Position numbers and translations under genes: made by a program | The notes under the pieces: model-generated | Told to the model about the DNA's origin: nothing | The model's database searches: none | Seen by the model: the letters and a program-made list of their open reading frames with translations, nothing else | Shown here: positions 25,452-34,370 of the stretch, in pieces | How positions within the stretch are numbered: position 1 is the stretch's first letter | Layout: each line of letters starts with the position of its first letter | Source: Caballeronia hypogeia | Lineage (GTDB): Bacteria > Pseudomonadota > Gammaproteobacteria > Burkholderiales > Burkholderiaceae | DNA length: 64,000 bases | NCBI RefSeq assembly: GCF_001544875.2 | Contig: NZ_FCOA02000004.1 | Coordinates: forward strand, 124,001 to 188,000 | Reading direction: 5' to 3'

Positions 25452-28400
25452 ATGACCAGCAGCCGTTCGCCAGCGGCGTCCGAGGAAACCGCTCCGCTGC
25501 CCTTCGCAGTGGTGGGAATGGGCGCATCCGCCGGGGGCATTCCGGCGCTGCTCAATTTCTTCGAAAATGCGCCGCTCGACATGGACATGGCGTTCGTCGT
25601 GATCCTGCACATGCCGCCCGACCAGATCAGCCACGCCGACGAAGTCGTGCAGCGCGTGACCGAGATGCCGGTGAGGCAGGTTTCCGAAACCACGGTGATC
25701 GAGAAGAACCACGTCTACATCAACGCCCCGGGCAAGTACCTGACGATCTCGAAAGGCAGTCTGGAAGTGGCCGACCGGATCGACTCGATCGGCTCGCCGG
25801 CGCCCATCGACCACTTCTTCGCCGCACTCTCGACCGCGCACGGCACGCACGCCGTCGGCATCGTGCTGTCGGGCTCCGGCTCCGACGGCGCCGCCGGGCT
25901 CTCCCGCATCAAGGAGATGGGCGGCATCACCGTGGCGCAGAAGCCGGAAGACGCGGACTTCGGCCAGATGCCGCAGCACGCCATTTCCACGCGCCAGGTC
26001 GATTTCGTCCTCCCGGCGTCGGAAATGCCGGAGAAGCTGCTTGATCTGTGGAATAACGCGAAGCGCATTCAACTGCCGATCGCGGACGGCGGCGAAGCGG
26101 CGGAAAAGGAAGTCCTGCCCACGCCGGGCGGCGCGGAGCGCGCGCTGTCCGACGTGCTCATGCAGTTGCGCGTACGGACGGGCCACGATTTCCGTCATTA
26201 CAAGCGCGCGACCATCCTGAGGCGCATCGAGCGCCGCATGCAGGTGAACAGCGTGCGCGACATCGGCTCGTACCGGGACTACCTGCGCGCGAATCCGGAG
26301 GAAACCACGGCGCTGCTCGCCGACATGCTGATCGGCGTGACCCAGTTCTTCCGCGACCGCGACGCCTTCGAAGCGCTGCGCCGCGACGTCGTGCCCGCCA
26401 TGCTCGAACCGTCGAAGGGCGATTCGCAAATGCGCGTGTGGGTGCCCGGCTGCTCGACCGGCGAGGAGGCCTACTCGCTCGCCATCATGCTCGCGCAGGC
26501 GCGCGAGGTGTACGGCTACGAGACTTCCTATCAGATTTTCGCGACCGATATCGATGAGCCCGCCATCTCACAGGCGCGCGCCGGCTCTTATCTCAGCTCG
26601 ATCGCGAGCGACGTGCCCGCGGACGTGCTGCGGCGCTACTTCAAGCAGGACGGCGGGCGCTACCAGATCGTGAAGTCGGTGCGCGAGCGCATTCTGTTCG
26701 CCGCGCACAGCCTGTTGCGCGATCCGCCGTTCTCGCATCTCGACCTGATTTCCTGCCGCAACGTGCTGATCTATCTGGATCGCGCGGTGCAGCGGCAGGT
26801 GCTCGAACTGTTCCACTTCGCGTTGCGCACGGGCGGCTATCTGTTCCTCGGCACGGCCGAATCCGCGGATACGGCGGACGACCTGTTCACCATCGTCGAC
26901 AAGAAGAGCCGTATTTATCGCGCGCGCACGATCGTCAATCGCATCAAGCCGCCAGTCGCGTTCCCCTCGCTCGGGGCGGCGAACTTCGGCGCGCGCGAGG
27001 ATCTGACAGCCGTCGCTGCGCCGGCCGCCATGACCACCGGCCCCGAAACGCCGGAGCGCCGCAGTTTTTCATTCGCGGCGCTCCACCAGCGCGTGCTGGA
27101 GGAATACGCGCCGCCGAGCGTGGTCGTGGATCGCGAGTCGAACATCGTGCATCTGTCCTCGACAGCCGGACGCTTCCTGCGTCACGGCGGCGGCGAACTG
27201 TCCTCGAACATCATGGCGCTCGTGCTGCCGGAACTGCGGCTCGACCTGCGCACGACGCTGTTCCGCGCGCATCAGACCGGCGGCAGCGTCGAGGCCCGGC
27301 GCGTCAAGCTGAATCAGGAGGGCCACACCACGTGGGTCAACATGACGGTGCGCCCGTTCCACGATTCCGGTGTGAATGCCGATTTCTTCCTGGTGCTGTT
27401 CGACGAGGTGCAGGAACACATGGCGGATGAAGGATTGCCCGAGGATCGCGGTCAGGATCCGCTGCTCATGCAACTCGAACGGGAATTGCACCACACGCGG
27501 GAACAACTCGCGACGACCATCGAACAGCACGAGACGACGGTCGAGGAGCTGAAGGCGTCGAACGAGGAATTGCAGGCGATCAACGAAGAACTGCGCTCTG
27601 CCACCGAGGAACTCGAAAGCAGCAAGGAAGAACTTCAGTCGGTCAACGAGGAACTGACCACGGTCAACACCGAGTTGCAGGCGCGCGTAGAGGACACGGC
27701 CAAGGCGAACGACGACCTGCAGAACATCATCGCGTCGACGGAAATCGCGACCGTGTTCGTCGACAAGCAGATTCGCGTGAAGCGCTTCACCACGAGCGCC
27801 ACGCGCGTATTCAAGCTGATCGACGTCGATATCGGCCGCTCGCTGTTCGACATCACGCATTCGCTGCGCTATTCGAGCCTCGCCGACGATGTGAAACAGG
27901 CCTTCGACACGCTGAAGCTGATCGAGCGCGAGGTGGAAAGCGCGGACGGCAAGTGGTACCTGATGCGCCTGCTGCCCTATCGCACGGCGGACGACCGCAT
28001 CGACGGCGCGGTGCTCACGCTGATCGACATCACGGCGCGGCATCAGGCCGAGGAACTGGCGCGCATCGGCGAGCAGCGCCTGCGGCTGGTCGCCCAGTCC
28101 ACCAACGACTACGCGATCATCGTGCAGGACCCGAACGGCGTGATCGTGTCGTGGAACGCTGGCGCGGAGCGAATCTTCGGGCATACCGAAAAGGACATGC
28201 TCGGCAAGAACATTTCGCTGATCTACGACCCGGCCGACCGCGATGCGCGCGTGCCCGCTCTGGAGCGCGAAACCGCGCTGCGCGAGGGCCGCGCCGACGA
28301 TGATCGCTGGCACATCACGCGCGACGACCGGCGCGTCTATTGCAGCGGCGTCGTGACGCCGATCTCGGACCCGTCGTTCACCGGTTTCGCGAAGATCGCG

Positions 28401-29629
28401 CGCGATCTGACCGAGCGCAAGCTGCGCGAGGACGCCAACCGCGACGCGCTCGCCCATGAGCACGCCGAACGCGAAAAGGCGTCGCTGTCGAACCAGTTGA
28501 AGGACGACTTCATCGCGATGCTGTCGCATGAGCTCAAGCATCCGCTGAATCTCATCGGCATGAAGGCGGAAATCCTGCCGCGCCTGCCCGAAACGCGCGG
28601 CATCGAGGTCGTGCGCCAGACCGCCGACACGATCCGTCGCGCGGTGCGTGGCCAGGCGCAGATCATCGACGATCTGCTGGACCTCTCGCGCGTGCGTACG
28701 GGCAAGCTCGCCTTGTCCATCGCGCCGGTGGACATCACGGGCGTGCTCGCGCGCCTGGCCGAAGTGAGCGAAGGCGACGCCGTGCAGCGCGGAATCGAGA
28801 TGCGCACGAGCGGTCTCGATGCGCCGAGCTTCGCGCTCGCCGATCTCGTGCGCTGCGAGCAGATCTTCTGGAATCTGGTTTCCAACGCGCTCAAGTTCAC
28901 GGATCGCGGCGGCTCCGTGGAACTGCGGCTGTCGCACGGCGGCGGCATGGTGCGAATCGATGTCGTGGACACGGGCCAGGGCATCGAGGCGTCCGCGCTG
29001 CCTCATATCTTCGACTGTATCGACAGGGCCATCGCAATCCGGCCTCGGGCGGACTCGGCATCGGGCTCGCGCTCGCGAAGCAGCTCGTCGAAATGCATGG
29101 CGGGCGCATCGAGGCGCGCTCCGACGGCCTCGGGCGGGGCGCGACACTCTCGGTGTGGCTGCCGGCCGCGGCCACGCAGCCGCGCGCGCCGGCGGAACGC
29201 ACGGCGGGCGCGCGGCCGGTCGCGGGCGCGCGCATCCTGCTGGTGGACAACGACGTCGAAGCCACGGCGTCCTTCGCCGCGCTGCTGGAGCTGGAACAGG
29301 CGTCGGTGCAGGTCGCATCGAGCGCGGAGCAGGCGCTCGATCTGCTCGACGACACCGCCGTGGACGCGCTCATCGCCGATATCCAGTTGCCGGGCATCGA
29401 CGGCTACGAACTCATCAGGCGCGTGCGCGCGAAGCCTGCGCTGGCGAACATGAAGGCGATCGCAGTGACCGCCTTCGGCCGTGACGAGGACAAACGCACG
29501 GCGCGCGAGGCTGGTTTCGACGCACACCTGAACAAGCCGGTTGATTTCCCCGAACTGCTCCATACAGTGGACACGCTGCTCGCCGCCGACGCGCGCGAGC
29601 AGGGCGCGCTGAAGGGGGGCGCGTCGTAA
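25452..29629 (+). pseudogene. CheB-CheR-PAS hybrid histidine kinase, frameshifted
   Basis: A signalling protein that would be about 1392 residues if one frameshift were repaired. Domains in order: CheB methylesterase (residues 15-200, triad Ser26 in GASAGG, His53, Asp145 in SGSGSDGAAG), CheR methyltransferase (230-490, GCSTGEEAYSLA), a long coiled coil (about 670-760, repeated EEL heptads), two PAS domains, a dimerisation/phosphoacceptor helix (LSHELKHPLN, His near 1026), an ATPase domain (WNLVSNALKFTD) and a receiver (ILLVDND, LIADIQLPGIDGYE). At 29015-29016 one base, probably a C of a CTG codon, is missing after ATCTTCGAC. In the present frame translation runs out of register and stops at 29453; the G box (GGLGIGLALAK) and receiver are in another frame. 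It is either a recent mutation or a sequence error. Confidence 0.85.
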
Positions 29630-29681
29630 ATCCGGCCGACCCGGCCCGTCGATTGCTTCCCTTATTCAACCAGGAGGGCAT

Positions 29682-30686
29682 ATGGACGACCGGGATATCG
29701 TGGTGATAGGAGCCTCCAGAGGCGGCTTTCACGTGCTGAAAATGCTCGTCAGCCAGTTGCCGGGAGACCTGCCTGCGGCGGTTTTCATCGTTTTGCATAT
29801 CGGGCGCCACACCAGCGTGCTGCCCGATCTGCTGACCAGCTGGGGACCGCTCTCCGCGCGCTATGCCACGGATGGCGAGATGGTCGAGCGCGGCACGATC
29901 CGCGTCGCGCCGCCCGACCGCCATCTCGTGCTGGCGCGCGGGCGCGCGTGGCTCAACGACGGCGCCAAGGAAAATTTTGCACGTCCCGCCGCCGATCCGC
30001 TATTTCGCAGCGCCGCGCTGGAATACGGCTCGCGGGTGGTCGGCGTGGTGCTGAGCGGCGATCTCGACGACGGCGCGGCGGGGCTCGCCAATATCCGGGC
30101 CCAGCGGGGCTTCGCGATTGTCCAGGACCCGGACGATTGCGAAGCCCCCAGCATGCCGCGCGCCGCGCTCGACTCAAGCGGCGCGGACCTGCTTTGCACC
30201 GAGAGCGAACTTCCGCAGTGCATCCAGGCTGCGTTGAAGCGCGATCCGGCCGCCCGACTCGTCAAGGGGGGGCACATGAACAAGCAGATGTTCGAACAGG
30301 AAGCCCGCATCGCCGCGAGCGGCATCTCCAGTCCGGAAGCGCTCGACGAAGTTGGCGAGCGCTCGGGGCTGACCTGTCCCGATTGCGGCGGTTCACTATG
30401 GCGCATCAAGGACGACCGCCCGCTGCGCTATCGCTGCCACACCGGGCATGCGTTCACCGGTTTGTCGCTGGAGGAAGGCATCGAGACGCGCTCGGAAGCC
30501 GCGCTGTGGAGCGCCGTGCGCGCGGTGCACGAACGCGTGATCTTCGCGCGCGAACGTCAGCGCTGGGCCGAACGCGCGGGCAATCGCGCGCAGATCGAGA
30601 TCGAGCAGGCGCGCATCGAGGAAGCGGAGCGGCTCGCGGAAGTGCTGCGCGACGCCATGCAGCGCACCGCGATCACGTCGGAATGA
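29682..30686 (+). CDS. CheB-type methylesterase with zinc-ribbon-like tail
   Basis: A 334-residue protein. Residues 5-190 are a stand-alone CheB catalytic domain without receiver: Ser12 in IGASRGGF, His39 in IVLHI and Asp130 in LSGDLDDGAAG give the complete triad. Residues 230-260 carry CPDCGG and RCHTGHAF, a Cys-Cys-Cys-His set (232, 235, 252, 256) that could bind zinc. The last 70 residues are a charged helix. CheB domains remove methyl or amide groups from glutamate side chains. AGGAGG stands before the ATG, 52 bases after the kinase gene, so both belong to one operon. No chemoreceptor or CheA is near, so the target may not be a classical receptor. Confidence 0.88.
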   Translation: MDDRDIVVIGASRGGFHVLKMLVSQLPGDLPAAVFIVLHIGRHTSVLPDLLTSWGPLSARYATDGEMVERGTIRVAPPDRHLVLARGRAWLNDGAKENFARPAADPLFRSAALEYGSRVVGVVLSGDLDDGAAGLANIRAQRGFAIVQDPDDCEAPSMPRAALDSSGADLLCTESELPQCIQAALKRDPAARLVKGGHMNKQMFEQEARIAASGISSPEALDEVGERSGLTCPDCGGSLWRIKDDRPLRYRCHTGHAFTGLSLEEGIETRSEAALWSAVRAVHERVIFARERQRWAERAGNRAQIEIEQARIEEAERLAEVLRDAMQRTAITSE

Positions 30687-30708
30687 TGAGGAGGCAGAGG
30701 GGGAACTG

Positions 30709-30939
30709 ATGGATCTCGCAGGCGAGGTTGCGCTGCTCGACAAAGCCGATCAGGACATCGAGCAGGCGAAGGCCCGGGTCGAACGGCAGAAGGCGATGGT
30801 CCGGCGGATCGAGGCATCCGGTTTCGACATCGGGGACGCCGTCATGCTGCTGAACACGCTGCATGATTCGCTGGCGACGATGCAACGGCATCGCGGGCTC
30901 ATCCGCGAGCACGTCGAGATATTGAAGCAGGGCGGCTGA
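30709..30939 (+). CDS. Small helical (coiled-coil) protein of the CheB operon
   Basis: A 76-residue, almost wholly helical protein (EVALLDKADQDIEQAKARVERQKAMVRRIEASG, a turn, then MLLNTLHDSLATMQRHRGLIREHVEILKQ). The pattern suggests a helical hairpin with coiled-coil potential. A purine-rich GAGGCAGAGGGGG lies just upstream of the ATG, 22 bases after the CheB gene, so it is the last gene of the cassette. Such proteins often follow CheB/CheR-kinase genes; a regulatory or scaffold role is only a guess. Confidence 0.75.
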   Translation: MDLAGEVALLDKADQDIEQAKARVERQKAMVRRIEASGFDIGDAVMLLNTLHDSLATMQRHRGLIREHVEILKQGG

Positions 30940-31231
30940 GCGCATGCCGCGCGGGGCGCATCCAACGTGGTGCCTTCGCGCCGCGATATGCGAACGCAGC
31001 AATGCGCTCGCGCATGCGCGCCGTGACGAGCGGATTCACCTCGGGTGAACGCGCGGCGCGCGCGCGGCGTCGCTGGTGCGTGCGAAGCAGCGACGCCTCC
31101 ACGTCATGAGCGAATTTCTGCAGCGCGTCGGCCGAGCCGCTGACGCTCGTGTACGCCTGCTGTCCGATTCTGCCGTCGAGCAAAACCGTCATCCCCGATT
31201 TTCGGGCCATTCTGAGCACGTCGGTTTGCAT
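30899..31231 (-). CDS. Possible hypothetical protein
   Basis: A 110-codon minus-strand frame starting MQTDVLRMARKSGMTVLLDGRIGQQAYTSVSGSADALQKFAHDVE. The first 50 residues look protein-like, with balanced composition and strand/helix periodicity; the rest is Arg/Ala-rich and resembles non-coding high-GC sequence. It overlaps the 3' end of the convergent helical-protein gene by 41 bases and has only a weak ribosome-binding site. It may be real, or a fragment whose 3' end has been lost. Confidence 0.4.
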   Translation of the reverse strand: MQTDVLRMARKSGMTVLLDGRIGQQAYTSVSGSADALQKFAHDVEASLLRTHQRRRARAARSPEVNPLVTARMRERIAAFAYRGAKAPRWMRPARHALSRPASISRRARG

Positions 31232-31329
31232 GATTTCGTGGGCGTTGTCGCCCCCTCGAGTCGCCGGCGGCGCGCCATCGCGCGACGCCTTCCTGCCTTT
31301 GTCACAGCATTCGCTATGCCATTGGCGTT

Positions 31330-31497
31330 TCAGATGATCGGTTTGCCGCCGGTCACCGCGACGGTCGCGCCCGAGATATAACTCGCCTCGTCCGATGCCA
31401 GCATCACGTAGGCGGCGGCGAGTTCCGCGGGCTGTCCGGGGCGTTTCATCGGCGTCTGCTTGCCTAGGCTCCCGATGCTCGTGCGGCCTTCCGAGGC
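31330..31497 (-). pseudogene. 3' remnant of a short-chain dehydrogenase
   Basis: On the minus strand the C terminus of an SDR is legible: TPMKRPGQPAELAAAYVMLA, then SDEASYISGATVAVTGGKPI and a final Ile before a TGA stop at 31330. This is the typical end of the glucose-dehydrogenase-like/YhxC branch. Upstream of about 31497 the similarity is lost, and no Rossmann loop or YxxxK is present. Only about 55 codons remain, so it is a gene relic. Reading frames crossing it on other frames are spurious. Confidence 0.8.
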
Positions 31498-31538
31498 TTG
31501 TGTACCTCCCGATCAAACGAATAGTTAGGATTGCAAGT

Positions 31539-31573
31539 AAAAACGGCGTGACTCGCTTTCGCAAGTCACACCG
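31539..31573 (-). terminator. Rho-independent terminator of the TauD-like gene
   Basis: On the minus strand CGGTGTGACT pairs with AGTCACGCCG (one G-U pair) around a ten-base loop containing GAAA, and five T follow. It stands 40 bases after the dioxygenase stop codon. Confidence 0.85.
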
Positions 31574-31612
31574 CTTTGACCGATGCAATTCAACGCAATC
31601 AGCGTTCCCGAC

Positions 31613-32461
31613 TCAGAACGGCACGTCGCCGATGATCCCCGCGCGCTCCATCTTCCGATGACACGGCGCGTAGTCCATGACCGCGTAGTGCTGCGTGCTG
31701 CGGTTGTCCCAGATCGCGATGCTGTTCTTCGACCAGCGCCAGCGCACCTGATACTCCGGCAGATAAGCCTGGCTCACGAGATACGCGAGCAACTGCCCCG
31801 CGCCGGGATTCGCGTCCTGCCCGAAGCGCACGCGCGCGGGCGTGTGATAGTTGGTGAAGTGCGTCGTGAACGCGTTGACGAACAGGATCTGCTCGCCCGT
31901 CTCGGGATGCGTGCGCACCACCGGATGCTCGGCATCGGGGAACTGCGCCTTGAGCGCGAGACGCTTGTCGATCGGCATGGCCGCGCCGAAGCTCGCCTCG
32001 ATGCTGTGACGCGCGCGCAGATCCGCGATCTGCTCCTTCACATGCTCGGGCAGGTTCTTATAGGCGAGCACCATGTTCGCCCACATCGTGTCGCCGCCCA
32101 CGGGCGGGCATTCCACGCAGCGCAACACCGCGCCGAACTGCGGCGCCTGGCGCCAGGTCGCATCCGCGTGCCACGCGTTTTCGTAGCGGTCGTTCGGCTG
32201 ATCGGGCGTCTTGTAGATGCGCACGAGACCGGGATACTCGGGATCGCTGCCCGCGACCGGATGATCCTCCAGTTCGCCGAAGCGCCGCGCGAAGGCGACA
32301 TGCTCGGCCCGCGTGATCTCCTGATCGCGCAGGAACAGCACGCGATGCGCGAGCAGCGCAGCGCGAATCTCGGCGAAGAGCGCGTCGTCGTGAATGGCGT
32401 CGGCGATGCTGACGTTGGTGAGTTCGGCGCCGATCGCGCAGGTGAGTTGTTCGATACGCAT
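31613..32461 (-). CDS. TauD/TfdA-family Fe(II)/2-oxoglutarate dioxygenase
   Basis: A 282-residue enzyme of the taurine dioxygenase family. It couples 2-oxoglutarate decarboxylation to substrate hydroxylation. The iron-binding HxD is in NAWHADATW and the distal His is in STQHYAVMDY, with the 2-oxoglutarate arginine in CHRKMERAGI. The N-terminal FLRDQEITRAEHVAFARRFGELE is also typical. GAGGAG before the ATG at 32461 sets the start. It follows the quinone oxidoreductase gene by ten bases, so the two form an operon. No desulfonation or transport genes are nearby, so the substrate remains open (taurine, alkyl sulfate, aryloxyacid or other). Confidence 0.92.
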   Translation of the reverse strand: MRIEQLTCAIGAELTNVSIADAIHDDALFAEIRAALLAHRVLFLRDQEITRAEHVAFARRFGELEDHPVAGSDPEYPGLVRIYKTPDQPNDRYENAWHADATWRQAPQFGAVLRCVECPPVGGDTMWANMVLAYKNLPEHVKEQIADLRARHSIEASFGAAMPIDKRLALKAQFPDAEHPVVRTHPETGEQILFVNAFTTHFTNYHTPARVRFGQDANPGAGQLLAYLVSQAYLPEYQVRWRWSKNSIAIWDNRSTQHYAVMDYAPCHRKMERAGIIGDVPF

Positions 32462-32471
32462 TGCTGTCTCC

Positions 32472-33452
32472 TCAGACGACGAGCACGGACGAGCCCGTGG
32501 TCTTGCGCGCTTCGAGGTCGCGGTGCGCGTCCTGCGCGTCGGCGAGCGCGTAGCGCTGGTTGATCTCGATACGGATGCGTCCGCTCGCGACATGATCGAA
32601 CAGGTCGGCGGCGAGCGCGTTCTTCTCGGCGGGATCGGCAATGTAATCGGCCAGCGCCGGACGCGTCAGATAAAGCGAGCCTTTCATCGCGAGCAGTTGC
32701 GGATCGAAAGGCGGAATCGGACCCGAGGCCGTGCCCACGCATACCATCAGACCGCGCCGCGCGAGCGAGTCGAGCGATGCGTTGAAGGTGTTCTTGCCGA
32801 CGCTGTCGAACACGGCGTTCACGCCTTTGCCGTCGGTCAGTTCGCGCACCCGCGCGGCCACGTCCTCGCGGCTGTAGTCGATCACATGCGCCACGCCATG
32901 ATCGCGCGCGACCTGCGCCTTCTGCTCGCTCGACACCGTGCCGATCACGGTGACGCCCAGGAGCTTCGCCCATTGCGACACGATCAGCCCGACGCCGCCG
33001 GCCGCCGCGTGCAGGAGCAGCGTGTCGCCGCGCTGAAACTGGCGGATGCGCGTCATCAGATAGGCGGCGGTGAGGCCGCGCATGGTCATTGCGGCGGCGC
33101 GGGTGCAGTCGATCGCGTCCGGCAGCTTGATGAGCGGCGCGGCGGCGATGATGCGCTCCGTGCTGTACGCGCCGAGCGTGTTGATGAACCCAGTGTAGGT
33201 CACGCGATCGCCTTCCTTCAGATGCGTGACGTTCGCGCCGACTTTCTCGACCACGCCCGCCGCCTCGACGCCCATGCCCGCGGGCAGCGGCACCGGATAA
33301 AGGCCGGAGCGGAAATACGTGTCGGCGAAATTGAGGCCGACGGCCTCGTGGCGCAGACGGACTTCGGACGGGCCGGGTTCGCCGACGCTCACTTCTTCCC
33401 AGCGCAACACTTCGGGGCCACCGGTTTCGTGAAAGCGGATTGCATGTGCCAT
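32472..33452 (-). CDS. NADPH:quinone oxidoreductase (zeta-crystallin type)
   Basis: A 326-residue medium-chain dehydrogenase of the QOR class, lacking the zinc ligands of alcohol dehydrogenases. AVGLNFADTYFRSGLYPVPLP is the substrate-side signature and LLLHAAAGGVGLIVSQWAKLLG the NADPH-binding glycine motif. It should reduce quinones or enones by one- or two-electron transfer. GGAGAC precedes the ATG at 33452. It is transcribed after the universal stress gene (32-base gap) and before the dioxygenase, suggesting one stress-related transcript. Confidence 0.92.
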   Translation of the reverse strand: MAHAIRFHETGGPEVLRWEEVSVGEPGPSEVRLRHEAVGLNFADTYFRSGLYPVPLPAGMGVEAAGVVEKVGANVTHLKEGDRVTYTGFINTLGAYSTERIIAAAPLIKLPDAIDCTRAAAMTMRGLTAAYLMTRIRQFQRGDTLLLHAAAGGVGLIVSQWAKLLGVTVIGTVSSEQKAQVARDHGVAHVIDYSREDVAARVRELTDGKGVNAVFDSVGKNTFNASLDSLARRGLMVCVGTASGPIPPFDPQLLAMKGSLYLTRPALADYIADPAEKNALAADLFDHVASGRIRIEINQRYALADAQDAHRDLEARKTTGSSVLVV

Positions 33453-33484
33453 TGTTTCGTCTCCAGATGAGGTTCGTCGCGCGG

Positions 33485-34234
33485 TCAGCGCGTCTTGCAG
33501 GCGAGCGCGTTCCAGTCGGCGTCGCGCAGATAGCGGCGCGCTGCCGGCAGCACCACGCCTTCGATTCGTCCCATGCGTTCCCACGCGAAGCGCGCGCACG
33601 AGTGCAGGGTGTCTTCCATGGCCGCGTCGCCCGGGGGCAGCGACGCCGCGCGATCCAGCAGCGCCGCTTCGCGTTCGGCCAGACGCGCGAGTTCGTCGAG
33701 TTCGGCATCGAGCGAGGAGGTGCGCTCGCGCAGCGCGAGCGTCAGCGCTTCCTCTTCTCGATGCGCGGCGCGCAGTGCGTCGATCATGCGCGCCTCCAGC
33801 CGCTTCGGGCGCGCCGCGGCGAGCGCTTGGTCATACGCATCCGAGCGCGCCCGATGCACGTCGAGCAGCGCGCCGACCACGTTCGCCACCGCAGGCCGCG
33901 CGTCCGAGGGACACACGAGGACCGCGACGCCGGGCAAGGGCGGCACCGCGCCGCCGTGGGCGATGCACACGAGGTCATAGTCGCGCGATGCGAACGCCAT
34001 GTCGCCATACTGCGCGAGCACCGACGCGGGCACGCCCTGAGCGCGCGCGGCGGCTTGCGCGCGGGCCAGCAGCGCTTCCTGCCGCCGATGCTGCGCCGCA
34101 GTGTCGTTCGTGGCGCTCTCGCGGCACACGAAGGTGATGCTTGCGCCGAGCGAATGCGCGAGCTCGGCCGCATGGCCGATCGCTTCGACACACGCGTCGC
34201 TGCGCTCGACTGGCACGAGCAGATTTCGGTACAT
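33485..34234 (-). CDS. Universal stress protein with hemerythrin-like C-terminal domain
   Basis: A 249-residue fusion. Residues 1 to about 105 are a UspA-type domain (MYRNLLVPVERSDACVEAIGHAAELAHSLGASITFV, ending VAVLVCPSDARP). The C-terminal 140 residues are helical and follow the outline of an HHE hemerythrin domain: DVHRARSDAYDQAL, ALRAAHREEEALTLAL, and the closing GRIEGVVLPAARRYLRDADW, which matches the usual end of such domains. Most iron-ligand histidines are absent, so di-iron binding is doubtful. The typical GxxGxxxxS ATP motif of the Usp fold is also not obvious. It heads the operon with the quinone oxidoreductase. Confidence 0.78.
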   Translation of the reverse strand: MYRNLLVPVERSDACVEAIGHAAELAHSLGASITFVCRESATNDTAAQHRRQEALLARAQAAARAQGVPASVLAQYGDMAFASRDYDLVCIAHGGAVPPLPGVAVLVCPSDARPAVANVVGALLDVHRARSDAYDQALAAARPKRLEARMIDALRAAHREEEALTLALRERTSSLDAELDELARLAEREAALLDRAASLPPGDAAMEDTLHSCARFAWERMGRIEGVVLPAARRYLRDADWNALACKTR

Positions 34235-34333
34235 GGTGATCCTTCGGCTTGCTGTTACGGATTGAAGCCATCGTAGTGCGGGGCGGGCGGGCGCGCCCCT
34301 CTCGCGGTGGGAGGGGCTTGACGCGTGCGCGCA

Positions 34334-34349
34334 CTAGGAACCATCCTAG
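34334..34349. promoter_or_regulatory. Perfect dyad upstream of the LuxR-type regulator
   Basis: CTAGGA ACCA TCCTAG is a 16-bp perfect inverted repeat, 21 bases before the regulator start and in the divergent region with the universal stress gene. Its position suggests autoregulation or control of the stress gene. Confidence 0.45.
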
Positions 34350-34370
34350 GGAGATAAGACAAAATTCTCG

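Noticed and set aside
27069..29318. 749-codon minus-strand frame opposite the kinase gene
   Set aside because: Shadow frame; also continues through the frameshift point without domain content.
32462..33708. Frame extending the dioxygenase region upstream across the quinone oxidoreductase
   Set aside because: Out-of-frame translation of known genes; low-complexity Arg/Ser text.
34295..34317. GCCCCTC / GAGGGGC stem between the stress gene and the regulator
   Set aside because: Short stem with nine-base loop between divergent genes, where a terminator is not expected.
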